From the NCBI GenBank assembly GCA_030142905.1, contig JASJOG010000069.1:1171001-1235000 (forward strand): a stretch of 64,000 bases of DNA. Direction: 5' to 3'. The notes under the pieces were generated by a model. The model ran no database searches and was not told where the DNA came from. It saw only the letters and a list, made by a program, of their open reading frames with translations. Both the position numbers and the translations under genes were made by a program. Positions 45,553 through 56,813 of the stretch are shown here, piece by piece (within the stretch, counting starts at the first letter, position 1; the number at the start of each line of letters is the position of its first letter). The stretch comes from Heliopora coerulea. Taxonomy: Eukaryota > Cnidaria > Anthozoa > Scleralcyonacea > Helioporidae.

Positions 45553-48500
45553 GTATTGTCTATAAAACCTTCCAAATATAATGGGAAAGATCCAATGATT
45601 TTTCAAAAAGGGAATTCAGATATTCAACATTTTAAAATTAAAATTCTGATTCAACAAAAATGTAGAGCAAATGCAAGCAGCAATTAAATGCAAACCAATT
45701 TTTTTGTTGGAGTATTTTTCTCAGTGAAGGAACCTAATGTATGATACATGTACCTGAGTGACCCAGTCACTGTAAGACAGTTAAGTACTTAGAACACTTA
45801 AAAAATGTGTCGATTTAACATAATTTTTGAGGGACTTATTAAATATTACTAAATGTCAGGTGCTTTAACTAGCATTTACAAACTGGAAATTAGTTTCAAT
45901 TGACTGTTTTAACTTGGAGTATTGAAGTTAAGAACAAGTGAATGACTTCTAAAAATTGATATTACTCAACAGTTAAAGATAAAACCAGTGAAAAAGTTAC
46001 TTGTTGTTTAACTGTCACTCATCTGACTTGTACAAAGCTTAAACTATAATGATGGCATTAGACAGTTAACTGTTTGTTGCAAAAACATTGAAAAAAAGCT
46101 TTATAGCTGACCTCATTCCCAATCCATGGGGACAAGGTTTCTAACAACAGTGGGGAATAAGAATGCCATATTTTCTTGATTAAATGCCTGGTCCTGAATA
46201 ATCACAGGGTTCAAATAAATGCTGGATTGACAAACCTATGTTTTAAAAATAAACACCAAGGGTGTTCATTCAAGTCCCCAGCATTTTAGTCCTAAATCAT
46301 ATCACTATTATTAATATCAAATTAATGAATGGCCTCTTTATCTCAAGTTAATTAAGTTTGCTAACATACTGTAAGTAAAACAAACTACACTGGTTCCCAG
46401 GTCTGAAACATGACAAATCATGGAATGATGTATTGATGTTTAACTTTTGACCATTTCAAAGATAAGACAAGGTTTACCTTAGCCATAAATGTGCCAACAC
46501 AATGCACTTTCCCTCATAAATTACAAATAATAATAGTCAAACTGTATTAAGTTACCTAATATGCTTACATGTAATCTTGGTGAATTTAAAGGAGTCAGAG
46601 TTAGGGTTACTGTCACCGGGGTGATGGTAGGTGAGCAGTTGCCAATTAGGATTAGGATTAGGGTCAGTTGCATATTTGATTTATGATTTTTTATCTAAAT
46701 TCACCATTAGATTCATGATAATCAATTGTAATCCTAATCCTAACTGAGACCTTAGACCTTAGCGTAATAAGTAGTTTAAGACAGTTCTACAATTACTGAT
46801 TCGTAGTTTAAGAGTGAGAGTGTAATGGCTCACATACCAGTCTTAGTTCTCCTTACTGATTAGAGGTTGGCATCGACATTGATTATTAGCCGTAAGAGAA
46901 AATTGAATTGTTGACAAATGAGCTCTCAAATTGCAGAAAGTCTCGTTTTTATGATTCAAATCCCGTCCACAATGATGCGTTTTTAAATGAAAACGTACAG
47001 TAATTCTACTTTGCTAAGATATCATTTTTGATTAAAACGCAAATTTTTGAAAACGCTCTCCAAAGTGGGAACATTTTCAAATGCAACTTGATCGTCTTCA
47101 TACAGACGGCCGAAAACGTAAACTTTTCAAAACTAATTGGTGTCGACGGGACGCAAGAGTTCTAGAATCTTCCCAGAACGTTTACCTGAGACCTTCGCTC
47201 TCCCTTCGTAGAAAATCTAGAATTTCCCTTACGAGAACCAGCCTGAACCTGGCAGGAAAATTTCCGTTTTTCTTTTACAGTTTTTCATTTCTTTAATTCT
47301 AATTTTTTATTTAAATTTCATTTGTTTTATTTCTTTTTTGATAAAAGTGTTATTTTTAATTAAGGAAAACTACCTTTGGGTTCTTCAGAAGAAAGTGCAA
47401 AACAATTATACGAAGAGTTTAGAAGAAAGGTAAATATTGATCACTGAGTTTCCGTGCGATACGTAGACATTCGTCAAGCTCAAATCCAAAATTCTACATA
47501 AATTATGATCCGTGACATTCACCAAGCTCCTACGTACAATTTATATGCAACATTTATCTCGTTGCTTGGATCATACTGTAGATACAACTGTATTGATTCT
47601 AGTGAGGTGAAAATTGAGATAGTAATCTGTGAATTACCTAATTACAAAAGTACGGACAAAACCATTTTACCTAATATGTTGAACACGTTGGTGAAGGTCG
47701 CATAGCGTCCTGGGCCCCACGGATCCCCGTCAGTTATGATACTGGATATCTACAAGTGTCGATGAAATTTTTCCCGAGTTAATTGTTAGGTCTTAGTATC
47801 AGTTTCATGTCGACGGAGACTTGAATCTAGTAAAACTGGAGTTGAACAAATGATCTGGTGCTGATATAAAGTGGAGTTTTTTTAACAGCAGACGGTCATA
47901 GCTAATTGAACGTTATTGTACCAAGAATTATCCACGTTTAGGTCGAGGAGAGTACGAATATTGTTATCATTGGTGGAGGGCCGATTGGAGTTGAATTAGC
48001 TGGCGAGATCGTTTCAGAATATGGAAATAAAAATATCCATATAATTCACAGTTTAGATGTATTGGGTGATCCATCTCTCAGTGCTAAGTTCCACAATAAA
48101 CTGCTGTCCGCTGTTACGAGTAAAGGAATTAACGTGGTTTTGGTTGAGAAAGCGAACTTGGAAGAACTCGATGTAAGTAGTGCAATTTATCTGTTTAGTT
48201 AACTAGTTTAATTGGCGGTTTGGATAGTATTACATACGACTGTACTCTTAAAAGATTTGAACTCTTAAACAAATACGAATAAATCGTAGTAGACTAAATT
48301 CGCTTACTTCGACCAAAATCATTAATGATTCTCTAACTTAAACCTTGAACTACGGACCCTCTCCCACCTCATGATCTTTAAGGTCATGTATTTATAGTTG
48401 AAGTTTTATGTTCGAATCAAATTTCCTACATCATCCCCCTGATTGATGAAGTTAACCATCTTTAGGGAGATAAACTAAAGTAAATAATCTTATTTTCCAA

Positions 48501-51500
48501 CAACTACTCATCCACTAGACTCATTCATGACAGGTCTGACGTCCACATCTTGGGTTGAGTTCTCACGCTGATCTTCTTTGCTACACATGACTTCAATAGC
48601 ATGAAGTTTCTTCGAGGTTTGCTGTTGCCGCTGACGTGAACAGTACGCAAGGGCACACCGAGGGTGCACCTAGAGTTCTCACTTTGGCTGAACGAACAAT
48701 GTCATCTTTTCTGGGAAATAAGTTCGTCACTTTTCCGATGCGCCAACATAATCTTGGTCGCTTGTCCTGCTGGTCTTTGGTTTTAGTATTTGCAACCGCT
48801 GATACTTTCGAATAACGCTTAAATATTCTTTCTTCAAACGATTAAGGAAATATTCCAGTAACTGCTTAATGTAACGTCCTCTTCTTCTTAGTGTCTTTCT
48901 ACTCCTTTGTTCAGTAGGTCTTGACTGCAGGGATTCTTCCAACAGTCGTCGTCCAATTACAAGATATTATGGGCTCAATGGAGGTTATACGTGCTTGTCC
49001 TAGACATTTAGGTTAGATGCTTATAGAGTTTAACACTCCTTCAATTATGGCCAGAATTGCCACCAAGTCTGTAAAGCACAGTTTGGCATTCCCGTGCAGT
49101 CACTTCCTGGGTGCACTTCTTTTCCAGCTTTACTCAGATTTCAAAAAGATCTCCAACTCGATGTTGGGACATTAAACTTTGAGGAAATGTTTCTCTGACG
49201 GACAAATTTTTTCACTTCAGTATATTTTGCATAGTCTTCCAATTATCCGTGATACCCATAGATGTTAGTCATCTTTTTCCGTTACATCGCTTTAGCGCTC
49301 TTAGATATGAATGGACTGATAAATCTGTTATTAATTCTAGATGAATGAACCTCGTACTTGCACGTATAAATACTGTGATGTAATATATCATACACGAGAA
49401 GGGGTGTTTCATCAGATATCCAAACACCGAGAAGTGAGTTGAAAAACGAGGCGATAGCCGAGTTTTTTAACCAACTTCAAGGTGTTTGGATATCTGATGG
49501 AACACGACTTTCGAGTGCATGATATTACAGCTCAAACGAATCCGTATTTAAAGAGAAAGTTGCGTTTAAATTTGACGAAATTCTATGCTAATTAAGATCA
49601 GATATCCAAACTACGTCTCGGTACTGATTTCCTTTGTGTTTTGCTGATGAATTATTAATAAGTTTGAGATGTAACTCCTACACATGTCAGACAATGTCGA
49701 AGACAATTTTTCGTACTTTCGTATTGCGTAATGATTACGAATATTAATCAGAATAAGCAGATGTAACGAAGACCATTATAAATAGTAGGGTGTGTGAGAG
49801 TAAGTTCTAGAGCTATAGAGTGGCTGTGGATATTTTAAGAAAGTTGCTGGTCTTTGATGGATACGAAATTCTACGTACATAACATGATCGACCCTGTCTG
49901 CCGAAGACAAGTTTTCCTTTAGTCTAGAGCTGTCAGGCTCATGTTTAATTCTCTTTATTGAGCTCGGAACACGTTCCTGTGGGAATCTGGTCTCCGTGGT
50001 TTGTCTAGACATGACAAAAGGTAGCAACTCGATGCTATTGCAAAGCGAACCAGATCCTTTGGGATGGTCGGACGTTCTGTTGGCCGCGTGTGGTTGTCAC
50101 TTTACCGAGACGTATCGTCCACGTCAGTTATTGTGCCGCAGACCTTATTTTGAATTTGTCATTTTTTCCCCCCAGATTTGTTTAGCCAAATTTGAATTCT
50201 TTAAGCAGAAAAAGTTTTCGCGGATTTCCTTTAGCTGAATCCGCTTAGTAGAATTTGTTTAGACGTACATTTATTCAAAGAACTTATTTAGCTAAATTTG
50301 TCGTGCGGGATTCATTCGCCGATTCCATATAGCCGAATTCATTTAGCTGCAAAATATTGAGCATAAATTTAATTGGTTAGACGCCCTTGGAAAGTCTTTT
50401 AACAAAATGAAAGCAGTTTAAAATGACAGATAAACATTAATCGTGCGAATATTTAATCGCTAAAACAAATTGAGTGGTTCAAATTTGATATAAGAAATAC
50501 CACAAAGGACGTAGTCACTCAAAATTACAACGAATTTTGACACGAAAGCTACGTTTCCATTTCTACGAATACGGGTACGGGTACGGGTACGATGGTGATA
50601 CGAATATGTATCCTGATTACAGACAAGTTTTTTGTTCCTTTCCATATATGCGGTTTTCCCGTGTTTTAAAGAGAATTTATATATGCAACCGCATACGAAT
50701 TCACTATAATACGGCAATGGCAGGATCGCTACATGATCCAATTCTTAAAATCTTGTCTGCAAGCCGTATACGCGTCTGTCTCCTCATTCGTACATGGGGA
50801 AACAATCTTGTTATTTCTGGCCATCACGATTTTTCCACTATTTGTATCCGTACAAATGGAGAGGAAGCTAAATACAGCGCAATGCTCATGCTCCAATTTA
50901 TTTACTGTACCACTTGTATCCACCCCATTGTGTGATTTTAGTTTACATCTGGCGTTGGCTGGTTATCAGGCCCCGTTACGGTAAAAACTGATAAAGGTAC
51001 AAGTATTGAGGCTGATTTGGTGGTGAAATGCATTGGAAACAAGATAAACAGCGAAGCGTACAATTCCAGCTTGTCAGACAAGATAGATGAGAAAAATCAA
51101 CTGAAAGTTAATGAATACTTCCAAGTTGAAGGACTTGATGATGTTTTTGCTATTGGAGACTGCTGTGACAGTAAAGAGATAAAGGAAGCGTATGTTGCCG
51201 GTGCACATGCAGGTAACTTAGATGCTCTTAATCCCATCGCGTTATATCGTTCAAAAAGAGCTAGGCGTAGACCTGAGACGATATACCGATATTTCCGTAT
51301 ATCTTGATATTTCTTGTTACGATACGAATATCGATGTGCGGAACACATTATCGATCCATCTCGATACAGTTAACACAATGGCTTCATGTTCACATTGTGT
51401 TGATTAAAGTGTATTTCTCATTTTTACTTAAAGTCCAGTCAATTGTTTTTGCTGCTTATTTTAGTTAAACTTCTGTCAAAAGAGCAAGTCACAGAGTACC

Positions 51501-52411
51501 TTTTAGGTTCGATTCTCAATATTCTCCGAACTAAATATTTACTGTATCGTGACGGTGTTTCGTATCGTGATAGCTGTATCAAGATATACATCGTATCGTG
51601 GGCGGATGTATCTTTGCAGGCCTAGCTAGACGTTTATGTTGTGAACATGTGTGGATTAACCAAGGCCCTAATAGTAACCAGTTCTATAGGATTTGTTAGC
51701 CCTTAGAGACTGAGTGCTAGCGGAGATATACCAGTAGCGTTGCTTAGAAACGAAGAAAGAATTCACCCGCTCTTCGAAGATGATCAGAGACAATGTGAAT
51801 AAGAGTTTTATAACAAATAAATAATTAAGAAAAACAATTATCACAGAATTTAAGTTTTCGTCGAACTAAAGTAAACAAGGAGTATCAGAAACACCAAATT
51901 TTGGTTTTACGAACTCATGCACTGGGGTCTAAATTCTGGGTTCCTATACTTTCAGGTTCCCAGAGGCCCCACTCAAGTTCTGAAACCCAACGATGACACC
52001 AAAATTAAATAGGAAACGGGATTAAGAACATTTCGTATGAGACATTCACCAGGCTCAAAACATGAGGTCATTATAAACATGAGGTAGAACATAAAACATG
52101 GACGAACTCCATGAATTAAAAAAAAAAACCAGGGATGAACGATCTTCGTTCTCTCAGCACCAGCAGCCACGCATTCCAGCAGTAGTTAAGGAAAACATCT
52201 TCGGGGCCCAAGGGTGGATGATAGGAGCAATTGTCAAATTTGGAGCCGTAAACTAAAATGTCACTACTAGTATATATACATCCATCCATCCATCCATCCA
52301 TCCATCCATACATACATACATACATACATACATACATACATACATACAGACACACACGCACATACATGCATACACACACATACACACATACACACACACG
52401 CACACACACAC

Positions 52412-52442
<31 letters not shown>

Positions 52443-52990
52443 CATACATACATACATACATACATACATACATACATACATACGTACATACATACACACA
52501 CACACACACACATACAGTTAATGAGTTTTGTGACCAATCTGTACTTGTTTTGGCAGTGTTTCCAGTTATACGGGTTGCATGGCGAAAAAATTTCTAACTC
52601 GTATAATGTGTCTGATAGGAAATCCCAGCAACAGTTGCATTTTATGAAGTAAATAACATTAATGTAGGAGTGATTTTACCCAGTTTCTTTTCAATTATTT
52701 TGTTAGTGAAGGAATGTTGGTTCTTTCGACTTCTCGTCACTGAAATTTGTATTTTTCTCCATTCAGCCAATGTCTGTGCGAACATACGACGTTTGAATGA
52801 AAACAAGCCTCTGAAACCTTATAAAGCCGGCAGGTCTGCGATGGTTGTACCAGTAGGAAAGAGCGGAGGAGCTTCTGAGTTGCCGAATGGCATGGTAATG
52901 GGAAACTTTTTTACCAAAAAGGTCAAGGGCGAAGGTTTGCTTATTGCTAATGTCTGGAAAAATATGAAGCAAAAAGTTCCTCAACAGTAA
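45204..52990 (+). CDS. AIFM2: AIFM2/FSP1, ferroptosis suppressor oxidoreductase
   Basis: Five coding exons, 45204–45552, 47365–47429, 47942–48172, 50942–51212 and 52767–52990, with GT–AG borders and matching phases, give 379 residues (human FSP1: 373). Residues 1–6 are MGNSPS, a good N-myristoylation signal, as in FSP1, which is targeted to membranes. VVIVGGGYAGINVA (about 13–26) is the N-terminal FAD-binding Rossmann motif; IVIIGGGPIGVELAGE (about 145–160) is the NAD(P)H-binding motif; VFAIGDCCD (about 283–291) is the conserved FAD-contacting GD. FSP1 reduces ubiquinone and vitamin K at membranes with NAD(P)H to trap lipid radicals. The gene looks intact. The 5' UTR exon is not located. Related AIFM/NDH-2 members are less likely given the length, myristoylation motif and C terminus. 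Confidence 0.93.
45553..47364. other. AIFM2 intron 1 with telomere-like words
   Basis: AT-rich intron. GGATTAGGATTAGGGTCAG near 46656 and its inverse AATCCTAATCCTAAC near 46730 form opposed arms, and a further GAGTTAGGGTTACT lies near 46607. No coding sequence. Confidence 0.4.
47365..47429 (+). CDS. AIFM2: AIFM2 exon 2
   Basis: A 65-nt exon (AATTAAG|GAAAAC ... AGAAAG|GTAAAT) encoding GKLPLGSSEESAKQLYEEF, the linker between the two nucleotide-binding domains, where FSP1 has GKF...AAIQAYEDM. Phase fits both neighbours. Confidence 0.82.
47942..48172 (+). CDS. AIFM2: AIFM2 exon 3: NAD(P)H-binding domain
   Basis: A 231-nt exon (CGTTTAG|GTCGAG ... CTCGAT|GTAAGT). It contains IVIIGGGPIGVELAGE, then HIIHSLDVLGDPSLS and ends EKANLEELD, aligning with the IHSQ...LEEL stretch of FSP1. 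Confidence 0.93.
48173..50941. other. AIFM2 intron 3 with repeats
   Basis: Contains the palindromic repeat at 49378–49530 and degenerate GAATTTGTTTAGC-like tandem words at about 50140–50360, plus three GGGTAC units near 50570–50590. No exon was accepted; a minus-strand ORF at 48727–48942 has no family pattern. Confidence 0.4.
49378..49530. repeat. Palindromic MITE-like repeat
   Basis: ATCAGATATCCAAACACC (49409–49426) is mirrored by GGTGTTTGGATATCTGAT (49481–49498), and TATCATACACGAGAA is mirrored by TTTCGAGTGCATGATA. The centre has GAAAAACGAGGCGATAGCC. Non-coding hairpin element within AIFM2 intron 3. Confidence 0.55.
50942..51212 (+). CDS. AIFM2: AIFM2 exon 4
   Basis: A 271-nt exon (GATTTTAG|TTTACA ... 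ATGCAG|GTAACT) with VKTDKGTSIEADLVVKCIG, LKVNEYFQVEGLDDVF and AIGDCCD, followed by AYVAGAHAG. The first in-frame codons (FTSGVGWLSG) make the link from exon 3. Confidence 0.93.
51259..51629. mobile_element. Probable non-autonomous DNA element in AIFM2 intron 4
   Basis: Left end AGCTAGGCGTAGACCTGAGA is mirrored at the right by GCAGGCCTAGCT. Both arms are rich in CGATAC/GTATCG words and contain inverted ATATCTTGATA motifs. No target duplication could be fixed. Confidence 0.4.
52279..52513. repeat. Compound microsatellite (CATC)n(CATA)n(CA)n
   Basis: About 235 bp of tandem CATC, CATA and CA repeats in AIFM2 intron 4. The open frames across it on both strands are artefacts of the repeat. Confidence 0.95.
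52767..52990 (+). CDS. AIFM2: AIFM2 last exon
   Basis: Begins after CTCCATTCAG, encodes NENKPLKPYKAGRSAMVVPV, GKSGGASELPNGMVMGNFF and KNMKQKVPQQ, and stops at TAA 52988–52990. The LKPYK...MVVPVG and W-K-x-M sequences match the FSP1 C terminus. Confidence 0.92.
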
Positions 52991-55229
52991 GAGTACATTG
53001 CTGATGATTTCAGATTGGAATTTGTCCGGTTACAATCTATCCACAATATATTGCTACTATACTTATATCAATATTGTGTATTTCATTTCTGAACTTCTTC
53101 TTCAGTATTTATAGATATTTGTACTATGGCCCGAGTTCTGAAGTGTTTAAGAACAATATTACAAAATATGAGCGCATAAAAGTCGAAGGAGATTTATCAG
53201 TTTGAATATTTTAAGTCATGGAATGTTATTTCCTCCTGTTATTTATGAACACAAGATGCTTATGTAAGTTAAAATTGACGGTGGACCTCGTTAATATCGT
53301 CGATTGCAGGGACTCAGTTGCTATTTACGCAATGCTTTGCACATATTAGTACAGGTAATCATACGGTCTCGAGTTGAATTTGGACATAACTTGGCCGAGT
53401 ATGTTTTTTTCTATTTTCTTATTTTCGGTCTCTTGGGTTTGTTCCAATTACATTAAAAACAATCACTCTTGTCGTTGCACTTTCGATTGTTACTTTATTT
53501 TAGAATTTATAAGCTAAATTATGTGATACGTTTCTAATACTGTGCAGATGCAATTTTTTAAGCAAGTGCTGCATACAACTGTCAAGTAGCAGAAGCATTA
53601 CTAGTGCAAGATGTTTTATGTTGGTGATTAAACCTTACCAAAATGCAGGACAAAGGAGAACACGTTTCACCAATCTCCCGAGAAAGTTTTAGTGGATTAT
53701 ATAAACATGTAAAGTAGTATTTCCGTACTTTGTTTTTAATATTTTGGATAAAGCTGCTAAAAAGGATAGAACTTTCTTGTAACAATAGTGAAAGTAACGC
53801 GCACGTTTTTAGCTATAAGCCTGGAAATATTGAGGGATTAAGCCACTTGTCGGAAGTACTGTGGCAGTGCCACCCCCATTCCACCACCCTTGAAGAGAAC
53901 AGCATTTATTAAACCACATTTCACGTTCATTATCAAGTAGCCGCAAATTTGCGGCTGCAAAGAGACAGTATACAATGGAAAGTCGTTCCCTGTAAGTACA
54001 AGACTAATACTGATGGGCACTTAGACACTGTATTCCTTAAATAAATTTCTAGATTCGAATTATCTGCGAGCAGTGCAATTTCAGGGTAATATAGTGCACG
54101 AAAAAGGTAACAGTAATTTGCCCTGAATTACATTTTTTCGGCATTAAGTTACCTTTTTGGCACTGAATTACTTTCTTCATGCATATTATTAATTGGTAAT
54201 AGCACGATTTCCCATGGAAATTGGAAAAACACGAACTTGTGCGTTTTTCAAAAACCTCAAATAGTCCGTGATAAAAGTTACTCGTCAGTTCGTGATTTTT
54301 CCAACTCGCAGTCGAAACCATGCTGTTTCCTTTACAAACATTTATATAACAGTGCACAGAATAATTTTTCAAAATATTTTGAGAACGAAAGAACACAAAT
54401 TGGTTGATAATACCCACAGTTATCCTAACAACCTGACTTATGCGTGAGGTCTTGCCTTTTCCTAGTCATATGGAAATGTACCATTAGTTAATATATTCCT
54501 GAAACTATGCGACCCCGATCTTTTTTGGCTTCTCAGCCTGAGGAAGCTCACTTCTCATCGCAGTTACATCATAACTAAGTCTATGGTGGTAAAACTTCAA
54601 AGAAAGAAATTTAGGGGCTGAATTATTATTTCGGAAAAACCTTCTGATTTCTGAGTTTAAACATTTGAAGCTTTAAACCTTCACACCTTCCTCCCTCCTT
54701 ATTGGCTTTGCGTTATCCTATACCTGGTAAATATAAATATGTTAACTTACTCCCTGTATTATTACTTTGATAATGCTTTGCGTTTGCAATGAAACGTCAG
54801 TAAGTAAACTCAAACATGTTTGTACTGTTTTAACCATATTATGGAGAGAGATCCCTGTGTCTTTCTGTAAAAATTTTGAACTTGGCTCTTATTTTCATAC
54901 TGTGGCTCACGGGAGCATGTTTATCTCGTTTCCTGTCAACCAAATTTTGCACTTTTATAGAAACCGAAGAACCTTTGTGACCGAGACAAAAAAGTAAGGT
55001 TAAAGTACAAGCTGCCTGGCTTGGTTGCCGCAGCCACAGAAGAATTACTATAAATTGTTATCTTCAAGTGATTAGCAAAATATCGACCAACATCTGACCA
55101 ATATCTTGGCCAGATTCAGTCTACGTGTGGGCATAACGTATCCAAAATTTGTCTACGGAGCCATTTTGCTTGCACCGATCACATTTCGATTAGGCGCCAT
55201 TTTGCGTGAAAGGCCACGCACCAAACGAC
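52991..55229. other. AIFM2 3' flank, no further gene recognised
   Basis: Probable 3' UTR to about 53.46 kb, then AT-rich intergenic DNA. Open frames up to 122 codons (54049–54417, minus) show no family pattern or splice partners. Confidence 0.4.
53452..53457 (+). terminator. Possible AIFM2 poly(A) signal
   Basis: ATTAAA about 460 bp after the AIFM2 stop codon. It is the commonest variant of AATAAA, and no canonical AATAAA was noticed before it. Unsupported without transcripts. Confidence 0.35.
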
Positions 55230-55342
55230 AAATATTATTGAACCAAGCCATCGTGCTGGTATTATTGAAGCAAGCCGTTGTGCCGGTATTATTATTGAAC
55301 CAAACCGATGTGCTGGTATTGTTGAAGTAAACCGTTGTGCCA
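55230..55342 (+). repeat. Tandem repeat, about 30-bp unit
   Basis: About four imperfect units of the form ATTATTGAAC-CAAGCCAT-GTGCTGGT. Flanking phrases (GCGCCATTTTGCGTGAA, CATTGTGTTGGTGTTC) are loosely related. Short open frames across it are repeat translations. Confidence 0.65.
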
Positions 55343-55734
55343 CTGCTGAAAACCTTTTTTTTATAGCCATTGTGTTGGTGTTCAGTACAACTGAAAACCG
55401 TGGCTATAGACTTACCCGGCGGAAAACGTAGTCTCGAGACAAAAATGAGGGCCTAGCTCAAAATTTTTAGAGACTATTCTGTGCTGCCGCTGCTTTGAGC
55501 ATTTACTCAAACCGAGAGTATAGGGGTCTCCGTTGAACTGTACAGGTCAAGAATTGGCTCGCATAACAAATTTGTGGAAGCTAAGGAAGCTTCATTTCGT
55601 ATGAGAGATAAATTTTGTAATGAAATATTATTGTTATATCTCAGTGTAGATTATTTGCCTTGCCTGAAACAGCTTGTTAAGCAGTATAAAGAAAGAATGA
55701 AGTTGTTGTTTGGTTTACTAAGATGATGTGCTAC

Positions 55735-56533
55735 CATGTATATGTGACATTGTTGTTAAGACTTGCAAATGACATTAAAGAAAATCCGGGTCCTGCAATA
55801 AATGAAATGGCCCCTTTGTGTCAATTGAACATGGTTTTCATCAGTTATTTTCAAGTTCTTTGTTAAATTACAAAAGCTGTTTGCTTACCATTGATGTCAA
55901 TACAGTTGCGATTTTTAGACCATTTCCAAACGTATTTGAAATTTTTGATTCTCACTCAAAAGATCTTTATGGAATGCATGTTCATGTGGATATTGTGTTT
56001 TAACTTCTGTTGAAGGTGTTGATGACTTAGTACAGTATTTTCAGCTAACTTGATGTGCTCAGGAGGACATAGTTTTACGTTTTGAGTTAAAAGGTGTTGC
56101 ATGCAACGTATTAAGTGTAACAAGAATGCAGGGCGCGTCAGTTTCTGTAAAAAGTCGAACACCTTTAAAAAGCAGCGATAATGAACCAAGTGAGTCTAAT
56201 GAAGCAAGTGCAAAGAGATTATTTGAAAAACGCATTTATGCCAAAATAAGTCTCCAGAGCAGAGGAGAAAAAGGTTATCCAGAAAACGTGCTTATGCTGC
56301 AGCTATGCGAAAGAATGAGTCTACAAAGCACAGAGAAGAAAAGGCTGTCAAGGAAACGTGATTATGAAACTTGTAAGTGGAAAAATGAGTCTGCTAAGCA
56401 AAAAGAAAAACGGTTGACAAAGAAACGTGATTATGAAACTTGTAAACGAAGAAACGAGTCTGCAGACCAGAATGAAAACCGATTATCAAAGACGCTCAGA
56501 TTATTTTTGTTTTCCGCTAGCAATAAATCATGA
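55735..56533 (+). pseudogene. Transposon ORF fragment with 2A-like motif and basic repeats
   Basis: Broken coding sequence in two or three frames. 55723–55860 reads VTLLLRLANDIKENPGP; DIKENPGP (55771–55794) is a 2A-like ribosome-skipping motif. 55818–56003 reads TVAIFRPFPNVFEIFDSHSK, a pattern I associate with large Helitron-like or related transposon proteins (x-x-FDSHSR). 56126–56533 carries about five repeats of a basic unit (KRLSRKRDYETCKWKNESA, KRLTKKRDYETCKRRNESA). Element boundaries and class were not determined. Confidence 0.5.
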
Positions 56534-56813
56534 CATAATCGACTGACGTTTAACCTCATTTTTTTGCGCTGAATCAGCTGCTGCAATATTACAAAAAAAA
56601 AATGTTCCTCAAATTCCCTCAAGTTTCCTTCAAATTCTCAAAAAATCCTTTAAATTTCTTTCAAAAAATTATTTCTTTCAAATCTCTTTCATTTCCACAA
56701 AATTTTCTTCAAAAAAGAAATTTCAAAGTGGAAACACTGTTGGCAGTATATAGGCGTAACTCTCCCCAGTCTCTCGCACTACAGTTTGTTTTACGTTGAT
56801 GTAACTTCCTCAT

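Noticed and set aside
45490..45687. Second plus-strand frame overlapping AIFM2 exon 1
   Set aside because: Out of frame with AIFM2 and without motifs; a shadow of the real exon and its intron.
48727..48942. 71-codon minus-strand ORF rich in Arg/Lys
   Set aside because: No recognisable motif or splice partner, and it is inside an AIFM2 intron; probably chance.
52116..52537. Long open frames rich in Cys-Val, Tyr-Met or His-Thr
   Set aside because: Translations of the CATA/CA microsatellite on both strands.
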